A DNA stretch of 64,000 nt. It comes from Bacteroidales bacterium. Lineage in GTDB: Bacteria; Bacteroidota; Bacteroidia; Bacteroidales; Bacteroidaceae. Position 1 is the first letter of the stretch, and every line of letters starts with the position of its first letter. Made by a program: the position numbers and the translations under genes. Positions 8,658 through 18,531 of the stretch are shown piece by piece. The notes beneath the pieces were generated by a model. It saw nothing but the letters and a program-made list of their open reading frames with translations, was not told where the DNA came from and ran no database searches. The stretch lies in assembly GCA_004557035.1 (NCBI GenBank), contig SFFB01000012.1, positions 6,898 through 70,897 of the forward strand. The letters run 5' to 3'.

Positions 8658-9734
8658 ATGGAAGTGACTAAGCCGGAACCTCGCACTGCCGCCACGGGCG
8701 GATGGGCCTACTACCGGTTGCCTGAAGAAGAGGTCTATACACACGTATCCTGCCAAAGGGTGAAAACCATCAAAGGCGGACACGAGGCCGTGGGCTGCGA
8801 ACGTGGTGTGGTCATAGCCCCATTTGAGCCAACGGCCGACGAGCCTTGCCTGCTCATCACTCCCGACAGCCTGCAAACCCTGCCCGTGCCCGATGCCGAC
8901 GACGAAAGTCTCGATGTCTGTGTCGACGTCACACTGGGACACGACGAATATGCCCGGGGCTTCAACCTCTGTCATCAAGCCTTGACCAGCGGCTCTGCCG
9001 ACGAGGTAGTGAAGAAGGTGGTGATGTGCCGCCGGGTGAATTTGACTTTTACACAGACACCCCAGGCCAAAGCCCTGTTTTTGAGAGCCTGTCGCCGATT
9101 GCCCCACAGCTACGTGAGCCTTTGGTACACGCCGCAAAGCGGTATGTGGCTGGTGGCCACGCCCGAGTTTCTGCTGGTGGCCGACAGCGAAGTGCCACGG
9201 CGATACTACACGATGGCATTGGCCGGTACGCTGGCCTATGAGGGACGGTTGACTCCTCCGGCCGAGTGGACCGATAAAAACCGCGCCGAGCAGCGGCTGG
9301 TGAGTGCCACCATCTTCGAACAGCTCACCGACTTGGCCGTCAAAGTGGACCAATCGCCCGTGCACACTGTCAAAGCCGCACGCCTGCAACATCTGCGCAC
9401 AGACTTTGCCTTCGAAGTGCCGCGCGGCGTCAAAATGGGTCAACTCATTTCCCTGCTTCATCCCACTCCGGCCATCTGTGGCCTGCCGGCAACAGCCGCT
9501 GCCGCCGTCATCAAACAGGCCGAAGGCCACAGCCGACACTACTACGCCGGCTATTCCGGCCCCATTGGCCTCGACGGACAAACGGCTCTTTTCGTCACCT
9601 TGCGGTGTATGCAGATAGACGGCCACAATGCCACGCTCTATGCCGGCGGCGGCCTCATGGCCGACAGCGACCTCGAAGACGAATGGCAAGAGACCTGCCG
9701 CAAGATGGAGAGCATTTTGCTTATGGTGAAATGA
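8658..9734 (+). CDS. menF: Isochorismate synthase (chorismate-binding enzyme)
   Basis: It converts chorismate to isochorismate, the first committed step of menaquinone synthesis. I start at ATG 8658 (MEVTKPEPRTAATGG), giving 358 residues; a TTG codon at 8646 overlaps the previous stop and is less likely. The chorismate-binding core is clear in the C-terminal half: GTLAYEGRL near 194-202, then LHPTPAICGLPATAAAAVI, HYYAGYSGPIGL and a closing LYAGGGLMADSDLEDEWQET. menD and menB follow on the same strand, which supports MenF over a salicylate or anthranilate synthase. A 350-base repeat element separates it from menD. Confidence 0.9.
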   Translation: MEVTKPEPRTAATGGWAYYRLPEEEVYTHVSCQRVKTIKGGHEAVGCERGVVIAPFEPTADEPCLLITPDSLQTLPVPDADDESLDVCVDVTLGHDEYARGFNLCHQALTSGSADEVVKKVVMCRRVNLTFTQTPQAKALFLRACRRLPHSYVSLWYTPQSGMWLVATPEFLLVADSEVPRRYYTMALAGTLAYEGRLTPPAEWTDKNRAEQRLVSATIFEQLTDLAVKVDQSPVHTVKAARLQHLRTDFAFEVPRGVKMGQLISLLHPTPAICGLPATAAAAVIKQAEGHSRHYYAGYSGPIGLDGQTALFVTLRCMQIDGHNATLYAGGGLMADSDLEDEWQETCRKMESILLMVK

Positions 9735-9740
9735 CATAAG

Positions 9741-10076
9741 AAAGACAAAAAGACAAAAAGACAAAAAGACAAAGAGACAAAGAGACAAAGAGTCTTAGAG
9801 TCTTAGAGTTTGAGCGGCCAAGCAAGCCCTGCAAGGGCATAACATATCAGCCCAAGTCGTCAGGCCTGGGTATGCGAAAACTCCTCTTAAATCCGGCCTG
9901 CAAGGTCGGCACACTGAGCGGCCAGAAATCTTTTGCCCTTACAGGGCGAACATAATCGGCTATGCCCACACAGGGTGCCGGTGTTACTACGTGCCACCTC
10001 TGCCCTGGGCTATAGTCTCTTTGGCCCTTCAGGCCGTGCTTGGCCGCTCAAAACTCTTAGTCTTTTAGACTCTTAG
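9741..10076. repeat. Composite intergenic element: octamer arms enclosing mosaic REP-like palindromes (between menF and menD)
   Basis: The left arm (9741-9809) is a run of 8-base units (agacaaaa, agacaaag, agtcttag). The right arm (10052-10076) has the complementary type (cttagtct-like units). Inside, GAGCGGCCAAGCA near 9811 is mirrored by TGCTTGGCCGCTC near 10037. The left interior (gccctgcaagggc ... ccggcctgcaaggtcggcaca) resembles the element at 25140-25490; the right interior (gcccttacagggcg ... cagggtgccggtg ... gccctgggctat ... ggcccttcaggcc) resembles the one at 57803-58185. It covers the whole 351-base gap. Confidence 0.8.
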
Positions 10077-10086
10077 CCCCCAAAAA

Positions 10087-11703
10087 ATGTATTGCGATAA
10101 AACCAATGTCAACGTGCTTTCGGCCCTGCTCGCGGCGAGTGGGGTGGGAGAGGTGGTGGTTTGCCCTGGTTCGCGCAACGGCGTGCTGGTGCATAATTTC
10201 CATCTCATGGCACAGCGGCTTGACGACTTCCACGTCCATCAGGCCACCGACGAGCGCTCGGCCGCTTTCATGGCATTGGGACTGACGCTGGCCCGACGGC
10301 GGCCGGCGGCGGTGTGCGTCACTTCAGGCTCAGCCCTGTTGGCCACAATACCGGCCGTGGCCGAGGCTTATTACAGAGACGCGCCGCTGCTTGTCATTTC
10401 GGCCGACCGGCCGCCGCAAATGATTGGGCAGCTCGACGGCCAGACAATCGTGCAACAAGGTGCCCTTCGACCTTATACGGAGACGTTTCAACTCGACGAA
10501 CCGACAACCGACGCCGACACCACGTGGCTCAGGCAAACCGTCAGCCGGGCCCTGGCCATTCTCACGTCAAGCGGCGGCCGACCGGCGCATATCAACGTGC
10601 CCATCAGCGAACCGCTCTTCTCGTTCTCCACGCCTCACCTACCATCCATTCAGCCCATTCGGCTTCATCAACCCCAAACGGCGCGTCCACTGCCCGAGGA
10701 GTTAATTAAAGCCATCAAGACGGCACGGTTGCCGATGCTTGTGATGGGTCATATGGACTGCGGCGAAAGAGTGGGAGAGTGGGTCAGACAGATTGACCTT
10801 AACAGGTCGCTGCTCGCCGTGCCCGACATCGTGGCCTCCGTGCCGCTCAGCCGACGTATGGCAGCTGTGGAACGCCTACCCGAACTTGCCGACAGGCTCT
10901 CGCCCGACTTGGTGATACACATCGGCGGGGCATTGACGGGTAAGGCCCTGAAACAGAAATTGAGAACCACCCAAGACCTGCGCGTGTGGCGCATTGACCC
11001 TAAAGGCGAGATGCCCAACACGTTTGGCGCGCTCTGTGGCCTGGTGGAATGTGCGCCACAGGAAGCCTTGAAACAATTGGCCGAAGAGGTGACTCAATAT
11101 AATGAAACCGTCTGCCGTTTGGCCGAAGAAATGGACAGACTATCTGAAGACTATCGGCCTCAGACGCCGGCCGAAGCACTTATGGATCAAATAGCTTTTT
11201 CCTTAAAGCAAATTGACTCATCGCCCATCACCCTGCATTTGGCCAACAGCACGACCGTGCGCGCCATGGCCCCATTCATCGACGGCGGCGCAAGGCGCAT
11301 TTTGTGCAACCGTGGCGTCAACGGCATTGAAGGCTCCGTGTCTGTAGCCGCCGGCTACAGCCTGGCCGCAGAAGGACTGTCGCTGCTCGTCACCGGCGAC
11401 CTGAGTTTTTTCTACGACCAAAACGCACTTTGGACGGAGGAGCTCGACGGCCGGTTGCGCATTGTCGTGATGAACGACGGCCACGGCGGCATCTTCGACC
11501 GTCTGCCCGGCCTCTCGGCCTCGCCGGCCTCATCTTGTTTCATAGCGGGCAGCCATCACGCCACCGCCGAAGGCACGGCCGAAACTTTCGGACTCACCTA
11601 TAAACGCACAAACTGTCACAACACAGCGCTGGCCAACAACCTTGCCTGGCTGCTCACCGTTGAGTCTCCACGGCCCGTGGTGCTCGAAGTCAAAATGACG
11701 TAA
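10087..11703 (+). CDS. menD: 2-succinyl-5-enolpyruvyl-6-hydroxy-3-cyclohexene-1-carboxylate synthase MenD
   Basis: MenD is a thiamine-diphosphate enzyme joining isochorismate and 2-oxoglutarate in menaquinone synthesis. The 538-residue length is usual. Visible features are VVCPGSRNGVLVHNF near 19-33 (substrate-binding serine/arginine), the conserved HQATDERSAAFMALG with the ThDP-activating glutamate at about 57, and the cofactor-binding segment VTGDLSFFYDQNALW (435-449) followed by VVMNDGHGGIFDRLPG. In other bacteria this motif includes NNxGGxIF; here it reads NDGHGGIF. It is 24 bases upstream of menB. Confidence 0.95.
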   Translation: MYCDKTNVNVLSALLAASGVGEVVVCPGSRNGVLVHNFHLMAQRLDDFHVHQATDERSAAFMALGLTLARRRPAAVCVTSGSALLATIPAVAEAYYRDAPLLVISADRPPQMIGQLDGQTIVQQGALRPYTETFQLDEPTTDADTTWLRQTVSRALAILTSSGGRPAHINVPISEPLFSFSTPHLPSIQPIRLHQPQTARPLPEELIKAIKTARLPMLVMGHMDCGERVGEWVRQIDLNRSLLAVPDIVASVPLSRRMAAVERLPELADRLSPDLVIHIGGALTGKALKQKLRTTQDLRVWRIDPKGEMPNTFGALCGLVECAPQEALKQLAEEVTQYNETVCRLAEEMDRLSEDYRPQTPAEALMDQIAFSLKQIDSSPITLHLANSTTVRAMAPFIDGGARRILCNRGVNGIEGSVSVAAGYSLAAEGLSLLVTGDLSFFYDQNALWTEELDGRLRIVVMNDGHGGIFDRLPGLSASPASSCFIAGSHHATAEGTAETFGLTYKRTNCHNTALANNLAWLLTVESPRPVVLEVKMT

Positions 11704-11727
11704 CCAAGTCAAATTACAACCCACAAT

Positions 11728-12543
11728 ATGAGAAACTGGACCACAATCAAGACCTACAAGGAAATACTCTTTGATGCCTACGACGGCATTGCCCGCATCA
11801 CCATCAACCGCCCACGCTATCGCAACGCCTTCACGCCGCTCACCACAGCCGAAATGAGCGATGCCCTGCACCTTTGCCGCGAGATGAGCGACATCTCGGT
11901 GGTCGTGCTGACAGGCGCCGGCGACAAGGCCTTTTGTGCTGGAGGCGATATGCACGTGAAAGGCCGTGGCGGCTATGTGGACGGCGAGGGTGTGCCCCGA
12001 CTCAGTGTGCTCGATGTGCAAAAGCAAATCCGCTCACTGCCCAAACCCGTCATCGCTATGGTCAACGGTTATGCCATCGGCGGTGGCCACGTGCTGCATC
12101 TCGTATGCGACCTCACCATTGCTGCCGACACGGCCATCTTCGGCCAGACCGGTCCAAAAGTTGGCTCGTTCGACGCCGGCTTCGGTTCGTCTTATCTGGC
12201 CCGCATCGTGGGACAGAAAAAAGCCCGTGAAATCTGGTTCCTTTGCCGCCAATACTCGGCAGCAGAGGCCGAAAAGATGGGTATGGTCAACAAAGTGGTG
12301 CCGGCCGACAGACTCGAAGACGAGGTGGTGGAATGGGCAGAGACAATGATGCAACATTCGCCCTTGGCCCTGCGCATGATCAAGGCCGGCCTCAACGCCG
12401 AACTCGACGGCCAAGCCGGTATCCAAGAACTTGCCGGAGACGCTACCATGCTCTACTATATGCTCGACGAAGCCCAAGAAGGCGGCCGCGCCTTCCTCGA
12501 AAAGCGTAAGCCCAATTTCAAGCAATTCCCCAAACTGCCTTGA
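11728..12543 (+). CDS. menB: 1,4-dihydroxy-2-naphthoyl-CoA synthase MenB
   Basis: It cyclises o-succinylbenzoyl-CoA to dihydroxynaphthoyl-CoA in menaquinone synthesis and belongs to the crotonase family. The 271 residues include the crotonase signatures: [12 protein letters not shown] near the N-terminus, [17 protein letters not shown] (oxyanion hole and the GGD of the MenB subgroup) and [21 protein letters not shown] near 111-131, then [17 protein letters not shown]. It ends [16 protein letters not shown], typical of MenB. menC and menE, which often follow, are not in this window. Confidence 0.95.
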   Translation: MRNWTTIKTYKEILFDAYDGIARITINRPRYRNAFTPLTTAEMSDALHLCREMSDISVVVLTGAGDKAFCAGGDMHVKGRGGYVDGEGVPRLSVLDVQKQIRSLPKPVIAMVNGYAIGGGHVLHLVCDLTIAADTAIFGQTGPKVGSFDAGFGSSYLARIVGQKKAREIWFLCRQYSAAEAEKMGMVNKVVPADRLEDEVVEWAETMMQHSPLALRMIKAGLNAELDGQAGIQELAGDATMLYYMLDEAQEGGRAFLEKRKPNFKQFPKLP

Positions 12544-12587
12544 GGCGGTGTTTCCCTGTTATCCTTCACATTGACTATATATATTAT

Positions 12588-12782
12588 ATGAGTGACGGCA
12601 ACTACAACCGCAATCTCTTGCCCTATACCCAATACACCAGCGGCGTGAAAGCCGGCCGGGCACAGATGAAGACCTTGGCAGCCGAAGCCTTCAAGGCTTG
12701 GTATGCCGAGAAAAAACCTATGGCCGCAGAGAGTGAGATAAAGGCGGCCCTCACTGAATTCATCAGTCATATAAACGCATAA
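12588..12782 (+). CDS. Small uncharacterised protein (64 aa)
   Basis: I take ATG 12588, because it is directly preceded by the A/T-rich leader TATATATTAT seen before several genes here; the reading frame extends upstream, but the extra residues look untranslated. The 64-residue product (MSDGNYNRNLLPYTQYTSG...) is soluble and predicted helical, with many alanines, lysines and glutamates in its second half (AEAFKAWYAEKKPMAAESEI). I recognise no family. It lies 44 bases after menB and 56 bases before rpe on the same strand, where menC or menE might be expected, but it resembles neither. Confidence 0.6.
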   Translation: MSDGNYNRNLLPYTQYTSGVKAGRAQMKTLAAEAFKAWYAEKKPMAAESEIKAALTEFISHINA

Positions 12783-12838
12783 ATATAAGCATCTTAAGCA
12801 ATAGACCATCAACCATCCCTTCAATACATTCAACCACT

Positions 12839-13492
12839 ATGCCATTAGTATCTCCTTCACTGCTCTCTGCCGACTTCGGTCACTTGGAGCGCGACATCAA
12901 AATGCTCAACGACAGCCAGGCCGACTGGTATCACCTCGACGTGATGGACGGCGTGTTTGTGCCCAATATTTCTTTTGGTTTCCCCGTGATGGAAGCTATG
13001 GCCAAGGCCGCAACCAAACCGCTCGACGTGCACTTGATGATTGAGCGACCCGAGAAGTTCACCGCCCAAGTGGCCGCACTCGGCGCCAAAGTGATGAATG
13101 TGCACTATGAAGCCTGCACCCACCTGCACCGCGTGGTGACGGGCATCAAAGAAGCCGGTATGATGGCCGGTGTCACCCTCAATCCCCACACTCCCGTGGA
13201 ATTGCTCACCGACATCATCGGCGAATTGGACTTGGTGATGCTTATGTCAGTCAATCCGGGCTTTGGCGGCCAAAAGTTCATCCACCACATTCTCGAGAAG
13301 ACCAAACGCCTGCGTCGCCTCATCGACGAAAGCGGCGCAACGGCCTTAATCGAAATAGACGGCGGCGTCAACCAGACCACGGGCCAATGGCTCGTCGAAG
13401 CCGGTGCCGATGTGCTGGTGGCCGGTAGCGCCGTATTCAAGGCAGCCGACCCTCAGGCTGAAATTGCTGCACTCAAGGCCTTAAGCCGTTAG
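12839..13492 (+). CDS. rpe: Ribulose-phosphate 3-epimerase
   Basis: It interconverts ribulose 5-phosphate and xylulose 5-phosphate in the pentose phosphate pathway. The 217-residue TIM-barrel protein shows all family motifs: SLLSADFGHLERDI, the metal-binding LDVMDGVFVPNISFG, LDVHLMIERP, VMLMSVNPGFGGQKFI and EIDGGVN near the end. The next gene starts 27 bases downstream, suggesting co-transcription. Confidence 0.96.
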   Translation: MPLVSPSLLSADFGHLERDIKMLNDSQADWYHLDVMDGVFVPNISFGFPVMEAMAKAATKPLDVHLMIERPEKFTAQVAALGAKVMNVHYEACTHLHRVVTGIKEAGMMAGVTLNPHTPVELLTDIIGELDLVMLMSVNPGFGGQKFIHHILEKTKRLRRLIDESGATALIEIDGGVNQTTGQWLVEAGADVLVAGSAVFKAADPQAEIAALKALSR

Positions 13493-13519
13493 TCCTTCCT
13501 CATTCAGACTTTTTTTCCA

Positions 13520-14563
13520 ATGGAAATACCCACGTTGCTCTCGCCTGCCCAACTCATCCCGTTGATGCAGACCGTCAAGGCGGCACGTCGCTTTGTGGTC
13601 TGTGCCCATCGCGGACCTGACGGCGACGCCCTCGGCTCGTCGCTCGGTATGGCCGAATATCTCCGGAAAATCGGCAAACAAGTCACCATTGTTATGCCCA
13701 CAGCCTTCCCCGACTTTCTGCGCTGGATGCCTGGCGCGGCAGACGTCATCATCTTTGAAGAACACGAGGCTGAAGCCCGTCAGTCTATAAAAGAGGCCGA
13801 CCTCATTGTCTGTCTTGACTTTGGCCAACTGAGCCGATTGGGCGATATGGGCGAGGTGGTGGCCCGGGCCCAAGCCAAGCGCATCTGTATTGACCATCAT
13901 CTCGACCCCGATCCCAAGGTGGCAGACGTGATTGTGTCGCATCCCGAAGCTTGTTCGACTTGCGAACTGGTGTTCCGTGTCATCGACGAACTGGGTGGCT
14001 ATGAGCGTATGAGCCGCTCGGGAGCCGCCTGTCTCTACACCGGCATGATGACCGACACAGGTGCCTTCGCCTACAATTCCACACGCTCTGAGGTCTATGT
14101 CATCATTGCCCGTCTGCTGGCAAAAGGCATTGACAAAGACAAAATCTATCGCCACGTCTACTACAACTATTCCGAACACCGTCTGCGCTTCGTGGGCTAT
14201 GTGATGAACGAGAAATTGCAGTTTTATTTGGGCCATCGGGCCAGCATTTTCACCATCACACGCGAAGAGATGAAACGCTTCAACTATTTGCGTGGCGACG
14301 CCGAGGGCCTAGTCAATATGCCACTACAGGTGAAGGGTATGAAACTGAGTGTGTCGTTGCGCGAAGACACCGAGAAAGACGTGGTGCGCGTGTCGCTGCG
14401 CTCGGTCGACGATTTCCCGTGCAACGAAATGGCGGCAAGGTTCTTCAACGGTGGCGGTCACCTTAATGCCTCGGGTGGCGAACTGCCCTTCCCACTTAGC
14501 GAGGCCGTCAAGACGGTAGAGGCCGCCATTGCCGCGTATGAGGACCGGCTTAAAGCGAAATAG
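13520..14563 (+). CDS. nrnA: DHH-family phosphoesterase, NrnA-like (oligoribonuclease / pAp phosphatase)
   Basis: Proteins of this type degrade short RNA oligomers and dephosphorylate 3'-phosphoadenosine 5'-phosphate, taking the role of Orn in bacteria lacking it. The 347-residue protein has the DHH motifs CAHRGPDGDALGSSLG near 30-45, VCLDFGQLSRLGD and CIDHHLDPDP near 126-135, followed by the DHHA1 domain with FFNGGGHLNASGGELP near the end. The exact substrate preference is inferred from the family. It lies just downstream of rpe. Confidence 0.88.
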   Translation: MEIPTLLSPAQLIPLMQTVKAARRFVVCAHRGPDGDALGSSLGMAEYLRKIGKQVTIVMPTAFPDFLRWMPGAADVIIFEEHEAEARQSIKEADLIVCLDFGQLSRLGDMGEVVARAQAKRICIDHHLDPDPKVADVIVSHPEACSTCELVFRVIDELGGYERMSRSGAACLYTGMMTDTGAFAYNSTRSEVYVIIARLLAKGIDKDKIYRHVYYNYSEHRLRFVGYVMNEKLQFYLGHRASIFTITREEMKRFNYLRGDAEGLVNMPLQVKGMKLSVSLREDTEKDVVRVSLRSVDDFPCNEMAARFFNGGGHLNASGGELPFPLSEAVKTVEAAIAAYEDRLKAK

Positions 14564-14597
14564 GGCCAAAGACAAGGCCATTTTCCGACTAATGTTG

Positions 14598-14605
14598 TAA
14601 TTTTG
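14598..14605 (+). promoter_or_regulatory. Probable -7 box of aspS
   Basis: TAATTTTG matches TAnnTTTG and lies 45 bases upstream of the aspS start. No good -33 TTTG is seen. Just before the ATG is the leader CTATAATATATT. Confidence 0.5.
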
Positions 14606-14649
14606 CATAACACTTCAAACAAAACCAAACAATACTCCTATAATATATT

Positions 14650-16416
14650 ATGTATAGAACAAAGACTTGTGGAGAGTTGCGCATCGACCACGTAGGCCAA
14701 CAGGTCACGTTGGCAGGCTGGGTGCAACGCACGCGCAAAATGGGCGCACTCACTTTTGTAGACCTCCGCGACCGCTACGGCATTACCCAACTCGTATTTG
14801 ACGAACAGAAAAATCCCGACCTCTGTGAGCAGGCCGGCAAACTGGGCCGTGAATATGTGCTTCAAGTGAAAGGCACGGTCAATGAGCGTTTTGCAAAAAA
14901 CAACAAGATACCTACGGGCGACATCGAAATTCTCGTAGACGAGTTGCAGGTGCTCAACGCCTCCGAAGTGCCGCCCTTCACCATCGAAGACCACACAGAC
15001 GGCGGCGACGAGTTGCGCATGAAATACCGCTATCTGGACCTGCGCCGCACACCGGTGCGCCAAAACATCGAATTGCGTCATAAGTTTTGTCTCGCCGTAC
15101 GTCACTTCCTCGACAGCAAAGGTTTCCTCGAGATTGAAACGCCCGTGCTCGTAGGTTCCACTCCAGAAGGCGCTCGCGACTTCATTGTGCCTTCACGTAT
15201 GAACCCCGGACAGTTCTATGCTTTGCCCCAAAGTCCGCAAACGCTCAAGCAGTTGCTCATGGTGGCCGGTATGGACCGCTATTTCCAGATTGTAAAATGC
15301 TTCCGCGACGAAGACCTCAGAGCCGACCGTCAGCCCGAGTTCACACAGATAGACTGCGAAATGTCTTTCGTAGAACAAGACGACATCATCTCAATTTTTG
15401 AAGAAATGACCAAGTATCTCTTCAAAGAGGTGAGAGGTTACGACCTCGGCGAACAACCTTTCCTCCGACTGCCGTGGAGCGAAGCCATGCGCCGCTTCGG
15501 TTCCGACAAGCCCGATATGCGTTTCGGCATGGAATTTGTCGAACTAAAAGACGTGCTTTCAGGCACGGGCGAGTTTGCCGTCTTCAACGAAGCCGAATAC
15601 ATCGGCGGCATCTGTGCCGAAGGCTGTGCCTCCTATACCCGCAAACAGATTGACGAACTCACCAACTTCGTCAAGTCTCCCCAAATCGGCGCCAAAGGTC
15701 TGGTCTATGCCCGTGTGCAGGAAGACGGCACGGTGAAGAGCAGCGTAGATAAATTCTACACACCCGAGGTTCTCACCCGACTCAAAGAGGCCATGAATGC
15801 CAAACCCGGCGACCTCATCCTCATCATCTCAGGCCCCGACGCCATGAAAGCCCGCAAGCAACTCTGCGAACTCCGCCTGCTTATGGGTTCACGCCTGGGC
15901 TTGCGCGACAAAAACAAATTTGCCTTGCTCTGGGTGGTTGACTTCCCGATGTTTGAGTGGAGCGAAGAAGAGGGCCGTCTCATGGCTATGCACCATCCCT
16001 TCACCTCGCCCAAGCCTTCCGACATCGACAAGCTCGACACCGACCCGGCTGCAGTCTTGGCAGATGCCTACGACATGGTCTGCAACGGCGTTGAAGTGGG
16101 TGGCGGCAGCATTCGTATCCACGACGCCGTGCTTCAGGCCAAAATCTTCAAGGTGCTTGGTTTCACACCCGAGAAGGCTCAAGAGCAGTTTGGCTTCTTG
16201 ATGAACGCCTTCAAATATGGCGCACCTCCTCACGGTGGTCTGGCCTATGGTCTCGACCGTTTCGTGTCGCTCTTTGCCGGTCTCGACAGCATCCGCGACT
16301 GCATTGCCTTCCCCAAAAACAATTCCGGTCGCGACGTGATGCTCGACGCACCTTCTGCCGTCGACGACAAGCAACTCGACGAACTGATGCTGGAAATCCG
16401 TTCCGGCGAAAAATAA
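14650..16416 (+). CDS. aspS: Aspartyl-tRNA synthetase
   Basis: This class II synthetase charges tRNA-Asp. The 588-residue length is that of bacterial AspRS with the inserted GAD domain. The N-terminal anticodon-binding OB fold is visible ([19 protein letters not shown]). Motif 2 is [18 protein letters not shown], near 218-235, and motif 3 is [16 protein letters not shown], near 532-547. An intrinsic terminator follows at 16431-16499. Confidence 0.97.
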   Translation: MYRTKTCGELRIDHVGQQVTLAGWVQRTRKMGALTFVDLRDRYGITQLVFDEQKNPDLCEQAGKLGREYVLQVKGTVNERFAKNNKIPTGDIEILVDELQVLNASEVPPFTIEDHTDGGDELRMKYRYLDLRRTPVRQNIELRHKFCLAVRHFLDSKGFLEIETPVLVGSTPEGARDFIVPSRMNPGQFYALPQSPQTLKQLLMVAGMDRYFQIVKCFRDEDLRADRQPEFTQIDCEMSFVEQDDIISIFEEMTKYLFKEVRGYDLGEQPFLRLPWSEAMRRFGSDKPDMRFGMEFVELKDVLSGTGEFAVFNEAEYIGGICAEGCASYTRKQIDELTNFVKSPQIGAKGLVYARVQEDGTVKSSVDKFYTPEVLTRLKEAMNAKPGDLILIISGPDAMKARKQLCELRLLMGSRLGLRDKNKFALLWVVDFPMFEWSEEEGRLMAMHHPFTSPKPSDIDKLDTDPAAVLADAYDMVCNGVEVGGGSIRIHDAVLQAKIFKVLGFTPEKAQEQFGFLMNAFKYGAPPHGGLAYGLDRFVSLFAGLDSIRDCIAFPKNNSGRDVMLDAPSAVDDKQLDELMLEIRSGEK

Positions 16417-16430
16417 AGATCCGTTACTTT

Positions 16431-16499
16431 AATGCCGACATACCCTCTCCCTGCGGTCATTCACCGTCAGGCGGGAGATGTCGGCATTTTGTTTTCTTT
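16431..16499 (+). terminator. Terminator of aspS
   Basis: Arms AATGCCGACAT (16431-16441) and ATGTCGGCATT (16478-16488) form a perfect 11-bp stem. Inside, CTCCCTG and CAGGCGGGAG can also pair. TTTTGTTTTCTTTT follows. Confidence 0.85.
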
Positions 16500-16522
16500 T
16501 CAATAAAATAGCTATCACCTTT

Positions 16523-18484
16523 ATGCAAAATGGTTTTATAAAAGTCGCCGCAGCCGTTCCGCGTCTGCAAGTGGCCGACTGTCGCTACAACATCGAACAG
16601 ATGGAAGCGCTCATGGTACGCGCCGACAGCCTCGGTGTGGAGATTGTCTGCTTTCCCGAGTTGGGCCTCACCGGCTACACCTGTCAAGACCTCTTTGCCC
16701 AGCAGACGCTGCTCGAAGAGAGCGAAGCAGCCTTGCTGCGTCTGATGGAATTTTCGCGCAACGTCGACGTCATCAGCATTGTCGGCTTGCCGGTGGTCTA
16801 CGACGGTATGCTCTTCAATTGTGGAGCCGTTTTGCGACATGGCAAGGTGTGGGGCTTTGTGCCAAAAACCTTCTTGCCCAACTACAAAGAGTTTTACGAA
16901 AAACGCTGGTTCACTCCCGCTCCGGCCCTTCCGGCAGATGCCGTGGTGCAGTTTTGCGGGCAAAACATCCCGCTCAGTCCGCGCCTCGTCTTCACTTATG
17001 CCGGCGTGAAGTTCGGCCTTGAACTATGCGAAGACCTTTGGGCTGTCACGCCGCCCAGTGCAGCCTTGAGTGTGGCCGGTGCCGAAATCATCTTCAACCT
17101 CAGTGCCAGCAACGAGCTCGTGGGCAAGGCTAACTATCTGCGCTGCCTCGTCGAGACGCAAAGTGCACGCTGTCTGGCCGGCTATGTCTACAGCGGCAGC
17201 GGATGGGGCGAAAGCAGCCAAGATTTGGTCTTTGCAGGCCGTGCCTATATTGCCGAAAACGGCCACTTGCTTGCCGAGGGCAACCGCTTTGAGTTGGACA
17301 GCCAGCTGACCGTTTCGGAAATTGACGTAGAGCGCTTGCGCGTGGAGCGACGAATGAACACTTCGTTTGCCGACTCTCGCCGCCTGCAGTCTGACTTTAA
17401 GACCATCAATATTGAAATCGACGAAAACGAACTCACCACGGCTGCCGACGAACGCTTCACTCTGACACGTACGGTAGATCCGTTGCCGTTTGTGCCCACA
17501 GGCAATGCACTCGATGAGCGTTGTGAAGAAATCCTCTTTATGCAGAGTGGGGGACTGGCCAGACGCATTGAGCACATCGGTTGCAAGACGGTCGTCGTCG
17601 GCATCAGTGGTGGCCTCGACTCCACATTGGCCCTATTGGTCTGTGTCCATGCCTTCGACCGCCTCGGCCTCGACCGCAGAGGCATTGTCGGCATCACTAT
17701 GCCGGGCTACGGCACTACCGGACGCACCTACCGCAACGCCATCGACTTGATGAAGAGCCTGGGCATCACCATTCGCGAAATCAACATCGTCGACGCCTGT
17801 GAGATACACTTCCGCGACTTGGGCCACGACAGCAAAGTTCACGACGTAACCTTCGAAAACGGACAAGCTCGAGAGCGCACACAAATCCTGATGGATGCGG
17901 CCAATCAGATGGGCGGCATCGTCGTGGGCACAGGCGACTTGAGCGAGTTGGCACTGGGCTGGGCCACCTACAACGGCGACCATATGAGTATGTATGGCGT
18001 CAATGCCTCAGTGCCCAAGACCCTCGTGCGCTTCATCGTCAACCACGTGGCCATGACGGCGGCCGACGAATTCTCGCGCAAAACCATTCTCGACATCATC
18101 GACACCCCCATCAGCCCCGAACTCATCCCAGCCGCAGCGGGCGACCAGATAGCTCAAAAAACAGAAGACCTCGTCGGCCCCTACGAGCTCCACGACTTCT
18201 TCCTCTATCATGTCTTGCGCTTCGGCTTCAAGCCGTCCAAAATTTTCTATCTCGCCTGTCACGCTTTCAGCGGTGCCGACAAGCGTGTTAAGACCTATGA
18301 CAGAGATACGATAAAGCACTGGCTGACCACATTTTATCGTCGTTTCTTCAATCAGCAGTTCAAGCGAAGTTGTCTGCCCGATGGTCCCAAAGTGGGCAGT
18401 TGCTCGCTCAGTCCGCGCGGCGACTGGCGCATGCCCACCGACGCTGTTTCCAAGGCTTGGCTCGACGAGTGTGAGAAACTCTGA
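16523..18484 (+). CDS. nadE: Glutamine-dependent NAD+ synthetase
   Basis: It amidates nicotinic acid adenine dinucleotide to NAD+, taking ammonia from its own glutaminase domain. I start at ATG 16523 (MQNGFIKVAAAVPRL) because the frame further upstream runs into the aspS terminator. The 653 residues have a nitrilase-type glutaminase domain with its Glu (FPELGLTGY), Lys (KTFLPNYKEFYE) and Cys (LELCEDLW) in order. The synthetase domain has the pyrophosphate loop GISGGLDSTLALL near 359-371 and GTGDLSELALGWATY. Confidence 0.95.
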   Translation: MQNGFIKVAAAVPRLQVADCRYNIEQMEALMVRADSLGVEIVCFPELGLTGYTCQDLFAQQTLLEESEAALLRLMEFSRNVDVISIVGLPVVYDGMLFNCGAVLRHGKVWGFVPKTFLPNYKEFYEKRWFTPAPALPADAVVQFCGQNIPLSPRLVFTYAGVKFGLELCEDLWAVTPPSAALSVAGAEIIFNLSASNELVGKANYLRCLVETQSARCLAGYVYSGSGWGESSQDLVFAGRAYIAENGHLLAEGNRFELDSQLTVSEIDVERLRVERRMNTSFADSRRLQSDFKTINIEIDENELTTAADERFTLTRTVDPLPFVPTGNALDERCEEILFMQSGGLARRIEHIGCKTVVVGISGGLDSTLALLVCVHAFDRLGLDRRGIVGITMPGYGTTGRTYRNAIDLMKSLGITIREINIVDACEIHFRDLGHDSKVHDVTFENGQARERTQILMDAANQMGGIVVGTGDLSELALGWATYNGDHMSMYGVNASVPKTLVRFIVNHVAMTAADEFSRKTILDIIDTPISPELIPAAAGDQIAQKTEDLVGPYELHDFFLYHVLRFGFKPSKIFYLACHAFSGADKRVKTYDRDTIKHWLTTFYRRFFNQQFKRSCLPDGPKVGSCSLSPRGDWRMPTDAVSKAWLDECEKL

Positions 18485-18531
18485 GCCCTGACCATCTCAT
18501 CATTATATTTGTCAAATCCCAGCAATCTTTT

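Noticed and set aside
8637..9788. 383-codon open frame opposite menF
   Set aside because: Antisense shadow of a clearly recognisable gene, and it begins in the octamer repeat.
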